Origin: Vreelandella halophila
GTDB lineage: Bacteria > Pseudomonadota > Gammaproteobacteria > Pseudomonadales > Oleiphilaceae
Direction of reading: 5' to 3'
Assembly: GCF_009856365.1 (NCBI RefSeq)
Contig: NZ_WMEX01000002.1
Coordinates: 310,001 to 374,000, forward strand
Length of the DNA stretch: 64,000 nucleotides
Shown one piece after another: positions 51,524 through 60,613 of this stretch. Each line of letters opens with the position of its first letter. The first letter of the stretch is position 1. The notes beneath the pieces were generated by a model. The model was not told the DNA's origin and did no database searches. It saw only the letters and a list, made by a program, of their open reading frames with translations. Made by a program: the position numbers and the translations under genes.

Positions 51524-53872
51524 ATGAGCTCAATCAATCAGGCCATTGCCAATGAACTGGGCATCAGCCAGCGCCAGGTGGATGCCACCGTGGCCCTGCT
51601 GGACGAGGGCGCGACGGTTCCCTTCATCGCCCGTTACCGCAAGGAAATCACCGGTTCGCTGGATGACAGCCAGCTGCGCCAGCTCGATGAGCGGTTGCGT
51701 TACCGCCGGGAGATGGAGGACAGGCGCGCCACCATCATTGAGACCATCCGGGAGCAGGGCCAGCTGACCGACGAACTGCTGGCCAGCCTCAATACGGCGG
51801 ACACCAAGGGCCGGCTGGAGGATCTCTACCTGCCCTACAAGCCCAAGCGCCGAACCAAGGGCCAGATCGCCCGGGAGGCGGGGCTGGAACCGCTGGCGGA
51901 TGCGCTTTTTGATGACCCGGGTCAGGATCCGGAAGTGCTGGCCGGCGACTACCTCAACACTGAGGCGGGTATTGAGGATGCGAAGGCGGCGCTGGATGGC
52001 GCCCGTTACATCCTGATGGAGCGTTTTGCCGAGGACGCGGACCTGCTGGCGCGCCTGCGTGACTTCCTGTGGCAGGACGGCCAGCTGCGGGTGCAGGTGG
52101 TCAGTGGCAAGGAAGAGGAAGGCGCGCGCTTCCGGGATTACTTCGATCACCGGGAACCGCTGAAGAAAGTGCCCTCACACCGCGCCCTGGCCATCTTCCG
52201 GGGCCGCAACGAGGGCGTTCTGCAGTACAGCATCGAGGTGGGCGACCCGGAGGCGGACAGCCGCGCGCCGCATCCGGCCGAGGGCATGATCGCCTCCCAC
52301 TGGGGCATCCGCAATGAAGGCCGTCCTGCCGACCGCTGGCTGGGCGAGGTGGTGCGCTGGACCTGGCGGGTCAAGCTCAGCACCCACCTGGAAACCGACC
52401 TCATGGGCAGCCTGCGTGAGCGGGCGGAATCCGAGGCCATCCAGGTGTTCGCCAGCAACCTCAAGGACCTGCTCATGGCCGCGCCCGCCGGCAAGACGGC
52501 GACCATCGGCCTGGACCCGGGGCTGCGTACCGGGGTGAAGGTGGCGATCGTGGACGGCACCGGCCGATTTCTCGATCAGGGGAGCATTCACCCGCACGCG
52601 CCCCGGAACCAGTGGGACCAGTCCATCGAGCAGCTCGCCGGCTGGTGCCGCCAGCACGGTGTGGGGCTGATCGCCATCGGAAACGGCACCGCTTCACGGG
52701 AGACGGACCGGCTGGTCGGGGATCTCATCAAACGCTATCCGGAGCTGGGCGTGACACGGGTCATGGTCAACGAAGCCGGCGCCTCGGTCTACTCGGCATC
52801 CGAGTACGCCTCCCGGGAGCTGCCGGATCTGGACGTGACCATCCGGGGCGCGGTCTCCATTGCCCGGCGCCTGCAGGATCCTCTTGCAGAGCTGGTCAAG
52901 ATTGAGCCCAAGTCCATTGGCGTGGGCCAGTACCAGCACGATGTCTCCCAGGTACAGCTGGCGCGCACCCTGGACGCGGTGATCGAGGACTGTGTGAACG
53001 CCGTGGGTGTGGACCTCAACACCGCGTCCGTGCCGCTGCTGACCCGGGTGGCGGGGCTGAACACGGGCATTGCGGAGAATATCATCCGCCACCGCGAACA
53101 GAAGGGCATGTTCCGCAGCCGCCGGGAACTGATGGAGGTCAGCCGGCTGGGGGAAAAGACCTTCGAACAGGCTGCCGGTTTCCTGCGCATCATGGATGGA
53201 GAGAACCCTCTGGACGCCTCGGCAGTGCACCCGGAGGCCTACGGCTTCGTTGAGGCCCTGGCGAAGAAGGAGGGCCGTTCCCTGGGCGCGATTATCGGTG
53301 ATCACGCATTCACCCGCAGTCAGGACCCTGCCAGACTCGCGGATGAGCGCTTTGGTGAGCCCACGGTCCGCGACATCCTGAATGAGCTGGAAAAGCCCGG
53401 CCGGGATCCGCGCCCGGAGTTCGAATACGCGCAGTTCCGCGAGGGCGTGGAGACGCTGGCGGACCTGGAGCCCGGCATGAAGCTGGAAGGCAACGTGACC
53501 AATGTGACCCACTTCGGGGCCTTCGTGGACATCGGCGTCCACCAGGACGGGCTGGTGCACATCTCCGCGCTGTCCAATGAGTTCGTTAAGGACCCGCGGG
53601 ATGTGGTCCGTGCCGGGGACGTGGTGACCGTGAAAGTGCTGTCCGTGGACCAGGAGCGCAAGCGCATTGAGCTGACCATGCGCATGGGTGATGAGCCCGG
53701 GCAGGCCACCCAGGGCAGCGCCAAGCCGAAAAATGCCGGCAAGGGTGAACCCGCCGGGAAAGGGCCGCGTAACAGCTCCGGCGGTCGCGGGTCGAAACCG
53801 AAGAAGCCGGAAGCCGGTGGCGCCATGGCGGATGCCTTTGCCCGCGCCCGCCAGTCCGACAAACAGCATTAA
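51524..53872 (+). CDS. tex: Tex-family RNA-binding transcription accessory protein
   Basis: 782 residues. It begins with the Tex helical domain ([22 protein letters not shown] and [16 protein letters not shown]). A YqgF-like nuclease fold follows ([20 protein letters not shown]), then helix-hairpin-helix repeats ([16 protein letters not shown]). A C-terminal S1 RNA-binding domain ([24 protein letters not shown]) precedes a basic disordered tail. The ATG at 51524 opens the conserved N-terminus; the frame extends 32 codons upstream across the -10. gshA follows after 13 bp. Confidence 0.95.
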   Translation: MSSINQAIANELGISQRQVDATVALLDEGATVPFIARYRKEITGSLDDSQLRQLDERLRYRREMEDRRATIIETIREQGQLTDELLASLNTADTKGRLEDLYLPYKPKRRTKGQIAREAGLEPLADALFDDPGQDPEVLAGDYLNTEAGIEDAKAALDGARYILMERFAEDADLLARLRDFLWQDGQLRVQVVSGKEEEGARFRDYFDHREPLKKVPSHRALAIFRGRNEGVLQYSIEVGDPEADSRAPHPAEGMIASHWGIRNEGRPADRWLGEVVRWTWRVKLSTHLETDLMGSLRERAESEAIQVFASNLKDLLMAAPAGKTATIGLDPGLRTGVKVAIVDGTGRFLDQGSIHPHAPRNQWDQSIEQLAGWCRQHGVGLIAIGNGTASRETDRLVGDLIKRYPELGVTRVMVNEAGASVYSASEYASRELPDLDVTIRGAVSIARRLQDPLAELVKIEPKSIGVGQYQHDVSQVQLARTLDAVIEDCVNAVGVDLNTASVPLLTRVAGLNTGIAENIIRHREQKGMFRSRRELMEVSRLGEKTFEQAAGFLRIMDGENPLDASAVHPEAYGFVEALAKKEGRSLGAIIGDHAFTRSQDPARLADERFGEPTVRDILNELEKPGRDPRPEFEYAQFREGVETLADLEPGMKLEGNVTNVTHFGAFVDIGVHQDGLVHISALSNEFVKDPRDVVRAGDVVTVKVLSVDQERKRIELTMRMGDEPGQATQGSAKPKNAGKGEPAGKGPRNSSGGRGSKPKKPEAGGAMADAFARARQSDKQH

Positions 53873-53885
53873 CCGGGAGTATTGC

Positions 53886-55424
53886 ATGGGGGAACGCCGT
53901 TTCAGGGCCCTGGAGTCGATTGCCGGCGGTGACTGGCCGGGATTCCGCAAGGGGCTGGAGAAGGAGGGGCTGCGGGTGGATCCGGAGGGGGCCATCGCGC
54001 GGACACCGCATCCGGAAGCTCTGGGTTCCGCTCTCACCAATCCGGCGATCACCACGGACTATTCCGAGTCCCTGCTGGAGCTGGTCACGCCTGTCTGTGA
54101 GTCCACCGCTGAACTGATGGCGGCCATCGAGGGCATCCATGCCTATGTTCACCGCCATCTGGGAGAAGAAGCCCTCTGGCCCCTGAGCATGCCCTGCCGG
54201 CTGGATGGCGAGCAGAGCATCCCCATCGCGCACTACGGCACCTCCAACATCGGCATGCTCAAGACCGTCTATCGCCGTGGTCTGGCCTGGCGCTACGGGC
54301 GCATCATGCAGAGCATTGCCGGTACCCACTACAACTTCTCGCTGCCCGACACCTTCTGGCGGCAGTGGCAGCAGCAGCTGGGCGATCCGGGCCCGCTGGC
54401 GGACTTCCGTACCCAGCAGTACTTCTGGCTGATCCGCAATTTCCGCCGCCAGAGCTGGCTGCTGATGTACCTGTTCGGCGCCTCGCCGGCGCTGGACACC
54501 AGTTTCATGAACGGCAGCCGTTCCGGCCTGGCGCCACTCGGTGACCGCACCCTCTTCCAGCAGGGTGCGACTTCCCTGCGCATGAGCGATCTGGGCTACA
54601 ACAACCAGGCCCAATCCTCGCTGGACATCTGTTTCAACCGGCTGGAGACCTACACCGATACCCTGGAAAACGCCATCCACACGACCTGGCCTCCGTATCA
54701 GGAGATCGGCCTGTTCCGGGATGGCGAACGCATCCAGATCAATGACAGTGTGCTGCAGATCGAGAACGAGTACTACAGCGCCATCCGTCCCAAGCGTACC
54801 ACCGAATCCGGCGAGAAACCGCTGCATGCCCTTCAGGAGCGGGGCGTGGAATACGTGGAGGTGCGCTGCCTCGACCTCGATCCGTTCTCGGCGGTGGGGG
54901 TTAACGAGGACCAGCTGGACTTCATGGACCTGTTCCTTCTGCATTGCCTGGTCAGCGACAGCCCGCTGATCGACGACAATGAATGTGAAAGCCTGGACAA
55001 CGCCTTCCAGGACGTGGTCCGTCACGGGCGTGATCCGGATGCCCGGTTCTGTTTCGGTGCTGGTGCGGAACCGCTGGCGCAGGCAGGGCACCGGATTCTG
55101 GATCAGATGGGGGAGCTGGCGGCGGTGCTGCCGGGGGCTGAGCGCTACCAGGCGGTTCTGGCCACCATGCGGGCCCGGCTGGACGACCCCGCCCAGACAC
55201 CCTCGGGCCGTCTGCTCAGTGAGCTGGGTGAGGGCCGGGAGCTGGTGGACTGGGGGCTGGCAAAGGCCTCCGCGCAGCAGGCGCAGGTCCGCGCTCAGGC
55301 TACGGATGACTGGGATGCACACCTGGCCGAACAGGCCCGCCAGTCACTGGCGGATCAGAAAGCGGTGGAGGACGCCGAGAGCGAGGACTTCGAGACCTTT
55401 CTGGCCCGCTATCTGGCGGAATGA
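53886..55424 (+). CDS. gshA: glutamate-cysteine ligase
   Basis: A 512-residue class I gamma-glutamylcysteine synthetase, first step of glutathione synthesis. Family sequences include GLEKEGLRVDPEG, ALTNPAITTDYSESLLELVTP, SIAGTHYNFSLPD with the ATP/Mg contacts, and YVEVRCLDLDPF. The start is ATG at 53886 with GGGAG upstream; an open frame before it lies inside tex. The length is as expected for the proteobacterial enzyme. Confidence 0.96.
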   Translation: MGERRFRALESIAGGDWPGFRKGLEKEGLRVDPEGAIARTPHPEALGSALTNPAITTDYSESLLELVTPVCESTAELMAAIEGIHAYVHRHLGEEALWPLSMPCRLDGEQSIPIAHYGTSNIGMLKTVYRRGLAWRYGRIMQSIAGTHYNFSLPDTFWRQWQQQLGDPGPLADFRTQQYFWLIRNFRRQSWLLMYLFGASPALDTSFMNGSRSGLAPLGDRTLFQQGATSLRMSDLGYNNQAQSSLDICFNRLETYTDTLENAIHTTWPPYQEIGLFRDGERIQINDSVLQIENEYYSAIRPKRTTESGEKPLHALQERGVEYVEVRCLDLDPFSAVGVNEDQLDFMDLFLLHCLVSDSPLIDDNECESLDNAFQDVVRHGRDPDARFCFGAGAEPLAQAGHRILDQMGELAAVLPGAERYQAVLATMRARLDDPAQTPSGRLLSELGEGRELVDWGLAKASAQQAQVRAQATDDWDAHLAEQARQSLADQKAVEDAESEDFETFLARYLAE

Positions 55425-55578
55425 GGGCTGCCCTGTGAACGCTGTCCGCCCTGAGGGTGGCAGTGGCGCACAGTTCCTGAATGTTCAGTTGTTGGACACT
55501 GATCCGGCTGTTACCGTCTGTTGCAGAAGGTAACGGAACGTTATCGGTGGCCGAAACCGCATCCGGAGGAACAGGGTC

Positions 55579-55839
55579 ATGGCCAGGAGTGGGGAGCTGG
55601 GCTGGGACCTGGAATCGCTGAACAAGGCCTATGACCATGGCTATATGGCGGCGTCCGTTCACATGGAGCCGTCACGCTGCCCCTACTGGACGGATGTGAT
55701 CCGCGCCGCGTGGGAGGCGGGCTGGGAGGATGGTCACCTGGCCTGCACGATGAAACCGGGCAACAGCACTTCCCGTACCGGGCCGGAGGGCAATGGCTCA
55801 TCCTCACTGGACCCGTTATTTTCTTCACTATCGGCCTGA
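55579..55839 (+). CDS. rmf: ribosome modulation factor
   Basis: 86 residues. The first 53 match RMF: NKAYDHGYMAASVHMEPSRC, then PYWTDVIRAAWEAGWEDGH with the conserved CPY and WxxGW. RMF pairs 70S ribosomes into inactive 100S dimers in stationary phase or stress. The C-terminal 30 residues are Ser/Gly-rich, not part of the family, and are encoded antisense to the end of fliL. The two genes overlap tail to tail by 106 bp. GAGGAA precedes the ATG. Confidence 0.88.
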   Translation: MARSGELGWDLESLNKAYDHGYMAASVHMEPSRCPYWTDVIRAAWEAGWEDGHLACTMKPGNSTSRTGPEGNGSSSLDPLFSSLSA

Positions 55840-56219
55840 GCCTCTTCAGGTTTCTGCTTCAGGGCCGGGATCTCACTGACAAGCCGTTCGTTTACCGCGT
55901 TGCGGATATCCGAGCGCAGCGTGTCCTGGCCCTCCGCACTGCGCAGCTCATCCACCGACCGGTCACTTATCAGCATCACCACCTCATGGCGTAGCCAGGG
56001 CGTGTGCGCTTCAGCCTTTTTACGCGCCTGTGCCTCATGGAAACGCAGCGTCACTTTTGCCTTGGCGTAACTGCCCGCCTGATCCGGGTCCCCGATGTTG
56101 ACTACGAAGGCGGGCGACAGTTCCAGGTAGGTGGATGGTGGGCCGTCATCGCCTCCGCCACCCGCGGCGAGTGCGAGGGGTGCGGTGAGAGCCAGCAGTA
56201 ACAGGGTGAATTGACGCAT
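55734..56219 (-). CDS. fliL: FliL-family flagellar basal body-associated protein
   Basis: 161 residues. The N-terminal segment MRQFTLLLLALTAPLALA reads as a signal peptide or anchor. The core has YLELSPAFVVNIGD, AKAKVTLRFHEAQARKKAEA, RHEVVMLISDRSVDELRSAEG and the C-terminal VLLPGFIVQ, in the order of FliL. No other flagellar genes are nearby, so it is an orphan copy. An acidic Gln/Glu linker (PEEAQADSEENNGSSEDE) is inserted before the last strand. No clear Shine-Dalgarno precedes the ATG. Its 3' end overlaps rmf. Confidence 0.82.
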   Translation of the reverse strand: MRQFTLLLLALTAPLALAAGGGGDDGPPSTYLELSPAFVVNIGDPDQAGSYAKAKVTLRFHEAQARKKAEAHTPWLRHEVVMLISDRSVDELRSAEGQDTLRSDIRNAVNERLVSEIPALKQKPEEAQADSEENNGSSEDEPLPSGPVREVLLPGFIVQAR

Positions 56220-56319
56220 GAAGGATGCTGTCCGTGATTGTGGGTGATAACTTACACCCCATTGTAGGCGGCCGGGTGCGGTTGTGCATCCGGCCCGAAG
56301 GAACGTCACAGGAGTAGGC

Positions 56320-56829
56320 ATGCGATTCAACCGGATTGTTTTCACCCTGATTGCACTGGCCTGTGTGGCGGTGCTGGGGGTGGCGCTTTACATGGAGCAC
56401 ATGATGGGCCTGGAACCCTGCCCGCTGTGCATGCTCCAGCGCATGGCCTTTGTGGGGGTAGGGGTGGTGGCGCTGCTGGCGGCCCTGATTGGCCCCTCCG
56501 GCCCGGGGGTGCGCCTGGGTGGCGGTCTGATGATGATCCCGGCGCTGGCCGGCCTGGGCCTGGCCGGGCGCCAGCTCTGGCTCCAGAACCTGCCCGCCGA
56601 CCAGGTGCCGCCCTGTGGCCCGGGCTATGACTACCTGCGTGAGACCTTCCCGCTCACGGAGGTGGTCTGGATGGCACTGGAGGGCGACGGCAGCTGTGCG
56701 GAGATCCAGTGGCAGTTCCTGGGGCTGAGCATTCCCGGCTGGAGTTTTGTGCTTTTCGCGCTTGCCGCGCTGGCGGGAGTCGGCCTGCTGGTGGTTGGCA
56801 AAGGGCGGCGGCACGGGTTGCTGGACTGA
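56320..56829 (+). CDS. dsbB: disulfide bond formation protein B
   Basis: 169 residues, four membrane segments. The first redox pair is PCPLC in MGLEPCPLCMLQRMAF, and the second is PPCGPGYDYL with a later GSCAE. It reoxidises DsbA and passes electrons to quinone. The start is ATG at 56320, GGAG 6 nt upstream. rsd/algQ follows, an arrangement also found in Pseudomonas. Confidence 0.94.
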   Translation: MRFNRIVFTLIALACVAVLGVALYMEHMMGLEPCPLCMLQRMAFVGVGVVALLAALIGPSGPGVRLGGGLMMIPALAGLGLAGRQLWLQNLPADQVPPCGPGYDYLRETFPLTEVVWMALEGDGSCAEIQWQFLGLSIPGWSFVLFALAALAGVGLLVVGKGRRHGLLD

Positions 56830-56930
56830 CGATGTTCCGGTAATTTGAAAGCGCACATGGTGTTGAAGAACAACATTAAGGGAACCTGACAGGGTTCCGG
56901 AAACACCTGATCCTTTGATGGGAGGGGACT

Positions 56931-57404
56931 ATGCTGGAAGACTGCCGGAATGCCCGGGAGCGGTGGGGCGGTGTCACTGAGCTGGTTGACCGCTGGCTGC
57001 AGGCTCGCCAGCAGCTGATCGTCCAGTATTGTGGGCTCAGCAACAACCCGGATTTCAGCCGGACCGAGCCGCTTCATGAACAGCTGTCATCGCTGTGTGA
57101 ACAGCTTCTGGATTATGTGTCCGCTGGTCATTTCGAGGTCTACGAGCAGCTCATGAATGAGGCCCGGGAATTCGATGACGGCGGTATCGAGGTGGCCAAC
57201 CGGGTCTATCCGAAGATCAGCAAAACCACCCAGGAGATGCTGGCCTTCAACGATCTGCTTGAGGTGAGCGAGAAAAGCGAGGAGGACATGCGCGCCATGT
57301 ATGCCCGTGTCTCACGCCTCGGTGAGATCATGGAGGAGCGCTTCGAGCTGGAGGATCTGCTGATCGAGAACCTCCATAACGCGCATGCCGATCAGGTGGC
57401 CTGA
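56931..57404 (+). CDS. rsd: anti-sigma-70 factor Rsd/AlgQ
   Basis: 157 residues, all-helical. It starts MLEDCRNARERWGGVTELVDR, the hallmark of the family, followed by WLQARQQLIVQYCGL and YPKISKTTQEMLAFNDLL. It binds region 4 of sigma-70 in stationary phase; in Pseudomonas AlgQ also affects alginate and virulence genes. A short hairpin (GGAACC-tgacag-GGTTCC, 56881-56898) lies in the leader and GGGAGGGG precedes the ATG. Confidence 0.94.
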   Translation: MLEDCRNARERWGGVTELVDRWLQARQQLIVQYCGLSNNPDFSRTEPLHEQLSSLCEQLLDYVSAGHFEVYEQLMNEAREFDDGGIEVANRVYPKISKTTQEMLAFNDLLEVSEKSEEDMRAMYARVSRLGEIMEERFELEDLLIENLHNAHADQVA

Positions 57405-57412
57405 CCTGGCCC

Positions 57413-58144
57413 CTACTGGACCTCGATCAGCTCCACGTCAAAGATCAGTGCCTGGTTGGGGCCGATCGAGGGCGGGCCATTCTCGCCATAGGCCAGTTGC
57501 GGTGGAATGTAGAACCGATAGCGGTCGCCCTCGTTCATCAGCTGGAGCCCTTCCGTCCAGCCCGGGATGACCTGCTGCAGGCCGAAAGTGGCGGGCTCGC
57601 CGCGTTCCCGGGAGCTGTCGAAGACGGTGCCGTCGATCAGTTCGCCGGTATAGTGGACCGTGACACGATCGTCCTCGGCCGGTGACTCACCATCCCCTTC
57701 CTCGATCACTTCGTACTGGAGCCCCGAGTCGGTGGTCTTCACACCATCCCGCTGGCGGTTCTTCTCCAGAAACGCTCTGGAGGCGGCCAGGTTCTCCTCG
57801 GCATCGCCGCCGCTGCTCTTGCTCTGCTGGCCGGAGGTGTTGCCGGTGGCTTCATCCTGCAGGCGCTTCTGGTAGTTGCTGACGGCCTTCTGGATCTGCT
57901 CGTCGGAGAGCCGGGGCTCGTTGCCTTCCATACTGTCACGGACACCGGCCATGAAGGCATCGCTGTTGAGGTCCTGCATATCCTGCTGGATGCGGTCGGC
58001 AAAAAGCTTGCCCATGGCATAACCGAGCCGCTGGTCCTCGGACTCCAGGCTTACATCGGATTCGGCACTGCAGCCGACCGCCAGCATCAGGCAGGCGCCG
58101 GCGATGGTGCTGCGTTGCAGCGCGAGGGAAGTGCGTCGCGTCAT
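57413..58144 (-). CDS. FKBP-type peptidyl-prolyl isomerase lipoprotein
   Basis: 243 residues. The lipoprotein signal has lipobox LAVGC. An N-terminal helical dimerisation region (RLGYAMGKLFADRIQQDMQD to AVSNYQKRLQDE) resembles Mip and FkpA. The C-terminal FKBP domain contains RVTVHYTGELIDGTVFDSS, FGLQQVIPGWTEGLQLM and YRFYIPPQLAYGENGPPSIG. It should fold proteins in the periplasm. The start is ATG at 58144 after GGAG, overlapping the upstream gene by four bases. Confidence 0.92.
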   Translation of the reverse strand: MTRRTSLALQRSTIAGACLMLAVGCSAESDVSLESEDQRLGYAMGKLFADRIQQDMQDLNSDAFMAGVRDSMEGNEPRLSDEQIQKAVSNYQKRLQDEATGNTSGQQSKSSGGDAEENLAASRAFLEKNRQRDGVKTTDSGLQYEVIEEGDGESPAEDDRVTVHYTGELIDGTVFDSSRERGEPATFGLQQVIPGWTEGLQLMNEGDRYRFYIPPQLAYGENGPPSIGPNQALIFDVELIEVQ

Positions 58145-58650
58145 GATGGTTCTCCATTGGCTTCCTTGATCTCCCCCCACAGTTCAACCAGCGATGCGGC
58201 AGTGGCCGGGTCGAGCCCCGGGAGGAGGCTGCCCAGATTATGGCGGGCCAGGGCCGTGCGCGAAAGGCCCGACTGCGTGACGGATCCGTCATCCACGAGG
58301 CGCTGCCACCACCAGGCCAGCTCCACCTGTTCGGCCTTCAGCTCCGCCTGCTTGACGGTGTCGCGCAGTGGGGCCGTGGTGTCATTGCCCCTGGGCAGAT
58401 TCATCCGCAGGGCGCGCAGGTCGGCGGTGACATCGGTGCGCCACTGGTGGATGCCCTCGGGCTCGGTTTGCGGGGCTTGGCGATCGCGGGCGGCACAGAA
58501 CAGCGCCACCAGGAGCGGGGTCACCGCCAGACCCTGGTTCTGGGCCTCAAGGCACTGGTATGCGAATCCGTCGTGACGCCATAGGGTCAGCACGTACTGC
58601 CAGAGTGGATTGTCCAGTGACAGATTGTCGGGGGGCTCCTGCCGTGGCAT
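58141..58650 (-). CDS. TIGR02444 family protein
   Basis: 169 residues. It resembles the TIGR02444/DUF2390 family found beside fkp or ABC-F genes in Pseudomonas relatives. Family marks are NPLWQYVLTLW, CLEAQNQGLAVTPLLVALFCA and VELAWWWQRL. Function is unknown; no enzyme motif is visible. The start at 58650 follows GGAAAG; an in-frame ATG at 58689 would run into the divergent ABC-F gene. The 3' end couples to the FKBP gene by ATGA overlap. Confidence 0.82.
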   Translation of the reverse strand: MPRQEPPDNLSLDNPLWQYVLTLWRHDGFAYQCLEAQNQGLAVTPLLVALFCAARDRQAPQTEPEGIHQWRTDVTADLRALRMNLPRGNDTTAPLRDTVKQAELKAEQVELAWWWQRLVDDGSVTQSGLSRTALARHNLGSLLPGLDPATAASLVELWGEIKEANGEPS

Positions 58651-58663
58651 GGGGTCTTTCCTG

Positions 58664-58669
58664 TAGAAT
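58664..58669 (+). promoter_or_regulatory. -10 element immediately upstream of the ABC-F gene
   Basis: TAGAAT ends 7 bases before the ATG, so a typical start site would fall on or next to the initiation codon. No good -35 is visible in the 25-bp divergent gap. Confidence 0.35.
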
Positions 58670-58675
58670 GCCGCC

Positions 58676-60613
58676 ATGATCGCATTCAATAACCTGACAC
58701 TTCAGCGCGGCGGCCAGTGGCTGCTTGAGGACTGCTCCGCCACCATTCAGCCCGGGCAGCGGGTTGCCCTCATTGGTGGCAATGGTGCCGGCAAGTCCAG
58801 TCTCTTTCAAATGATCCTGGGGGAACTGGCACCGGAAAACGGCGAGATCCAGGTCCCCGGCGGCTGCCGCATCGCCCACATGGCCCAGGAGGTGGGTGGC
58901 AGCCAGCGCACGGCACGGGACTTTGTGCTGGATGGCCACGCCGAGCTGCGGCAGCTTGAGGAACGTCTGGCCCGGGCCGAGGCCAGTGGCGACGAAAACG
59001 AGATGGTCCGTGTCCATGGTGAACTGGACAATCTCAAGGCCTGGGACGCCCCGCGCCAGGCGGAGGCTCTGCTGCGGGGGCTGGCCTTTACGGATGATGA
59101 CATGGACCGCCCGGTGGACAGCTTCTCCGGCGGCTGGCGCATCCGGCTGAACCTGGCCCAGGCACTGATGGTGCCTTCGGATCTGCTGTTGCTGGACGAG
59201 CCCACCAACCACCTGGACATCGAGGCCTGCTACTGGCTGGAAGGCTGGCTCAAGCAGTACCAGGGCACGCTGCTGTTCATCTCCCACGACCGCGATTTCA
59301 TGGACCGGGTGGCAACCCATGTCATCCACTTTGAACACCGCAAGCTGTTCTATTACGTGGGCAACTACCACGCCTTTGAACGCCAGCGGGCGGAACGGCT
59401 GGCACGCCAGCAGGCGGAGTATGAAAAGCAGCAGAAGCGGGTTGCCGAAATCCAGTCCTTTATCGACCGCTTCCGGGCCCAGGCCAGCAAGGCGAAGCAG
59501 GCCCAGAGCCGCATCAAGGCGCTGGAACGCATGGAAACCATCGCACCGGCGCACGTGGATTCCCAGTTCGAATTCCGCTTCCCGGAGGCGGACAAGGTCT
59601 CCAATCCACTGCTGACCGTGCGGGGCGGTGCCGTGGGCTATGACGGCGCGCCGCTGCTCAGTGGCATTCACCTGCACCTGCTGCCGGGCAGCCGTATCGG
59701 TCTTCTCGGGGTCAATGGCGCGGGCAAGTCCACGCTGATCAGCATGCTGCGCGGGGCCACACCGCTGCTCAGTGGCGAACGTGTTACCGGGGAACATTTC
59801 CGGCCGGGTTATTTTGCCCAGCATCAGCTGGATGAACTGGATCTGGACGCCAGCCCATTCCAGCACCTGCAGCGGCTGACGCCCGAGGCGTCGGATCAGT
59901 CCATCCGCAAATTCCTGGGCGGCTTTGGTTTCCGCGGGGATGATGCCCTGGCGAGCATCCGCAACTGCTCCGGGGGTGAGAAGGCCCGTCTGGCACTGGC
60001 CATCATCGCCTGGCAGAAGCCCAATGTGCTCTTCCTGGACGAGCCCACCAACCACCTGGACCTGGAGATGCGCCAGGCCCTGACCATGGCGCTGCAGTCG
60101 TTCAGCGGTGCCATGGTGCTGGTCTCCCACGATCGCCACCTGCTGCGCAACACGGTGGACACCTTCTGGCGCGTGGCGGACGGTACCGTCACCGAGTTCG
60201 ACGGCGACCTGGACGAGTACGAACGCTGGCTTGCCGAAGGCGGTGAACGGGCTTCCGGCGGGGACGGAAAGTCTTCAGGTGCCCGGGATGCCGCTCCTCA
60301 GCCGGCAGCCAAAGAAAGCGCAGCCGAGCGCCAGGCGCGCAGGAAAGCCGCCGCCGAGCAGCGCCAGAAAATGGCGCCGCTGAAAAAGGAGGTCGAGCGC
60401 TGTGAGAAGGAGCTGGAACGCCTTGCGAAGGAGAAATCCGAGGTGGAAGAGGCGCTCGGCGATACCGGCCTGTATGAGGCCGAGCGCAAGGACGAACTGA
60501 AGCAGCTCCTGGACCGCCAGGCGGAGCTGGCACGCCGTGAATCCGAGGCCGAGGCGGCCTGGGTGGAGGCCAGCGAGTCCCTGGAGTCACTGGAGGCGGA
60601 CGCCTACTCCTGA
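58676..60613 (+). CDS. ABC-F family ATPase (YheS-like)
   Basis: A 645-residue soluble protein with two ABC domains. Domain 1 has Walker A GGNGAGKSSLF, signature FSGGWRIRLNLAQAL and Walker B LLLLDEPTNHLDIEA. Domain 2 has GVNGAGKSTLIS, CSGGEKARLALA and VLFLDEPTNHLDLEM. Between them lies the ABC-F linker (ERQRAERLARQQAEYEKQ). A charged coiled-coil tail follows domain 2. Such proteins bind the ribosomal E site. The linker and domain sequences favour the YheS subgroup over Uup or EttA. Confidence 0.92.
   Translation: MIAFNNLTLQRGGQWLLEDCSATIQPGQRVALIGGNGAGKSSLFQMILGELAPENGEIQVPGGCRIAHMAQEVGGSQRTARDFVLDGHAELRQLEERLARAEASGDENEMVRVHGELDNLKAWDAPRQAEALLRGLAFTDDDMDRPVDSFSGGWRIRLNLAQALMVPSDLLLLDEPTNHLDIEACYWLEGWLKQYQGTLLFISHDRDFMDRVATHVIHFEHRKLFYYVGNYHAFERQRAERLARQQAEYEKQQKRVAEIQSFIDRFRAQASKAKQAQSRIKALERMETIAPAHVDSQFEFRFPEADKVSNPLLTVRGGAVGYDGAPLLSGIHLHLLPGSRIGLLGVNGAGKSTLISMLRGATPLLSGERVTGEHFRPGYFAQHQLDELDLDASPFQHLQRLTPEASDQSIRKFLGGFGFRGDDALASIRNCSGGEKARLALAIIAWQKPNVLFLDEPTNHLDLEMRQALTMALQSFSGAMVLVSHDRHLLRNTVDTFWRVADGTVTEFDGDLDEYERWLAEGGERASGGDGKSSGARDAAPQPAAKESAAERQARRKAAAEQRQKMAPLKKEVERCEKELERLAKEKSEVEEALGDTGLYEAERKDELKQLLDRQAELARRESEAEAAWVEASESLESLEADAYS

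Noticed and set aside
53586-55322. 578-codon minus-strand frame opposite gshA
   Set aside because: Antisense shadow of gshA and tex; Gln/His/Arg-rich without motifs.
55473-55487. CCTGAATGTTCAG palindrome before rmf
   Set aside because: Resembles the outer arms of the narG leader palindrome, but arms of five bases are too short to claim a shared site.
55512-55536. GTTACC/GGTAAC inverted repeat before rmf
   Set aside because: Six-base arms with a 13-base spacer occur often by chance; no promoter element is aligned with it.
58547-60139. 530-codon minus-strand frame opposite the ABC-F gene
   Set aside because: Antisense to two intact ABC domains; no family features.
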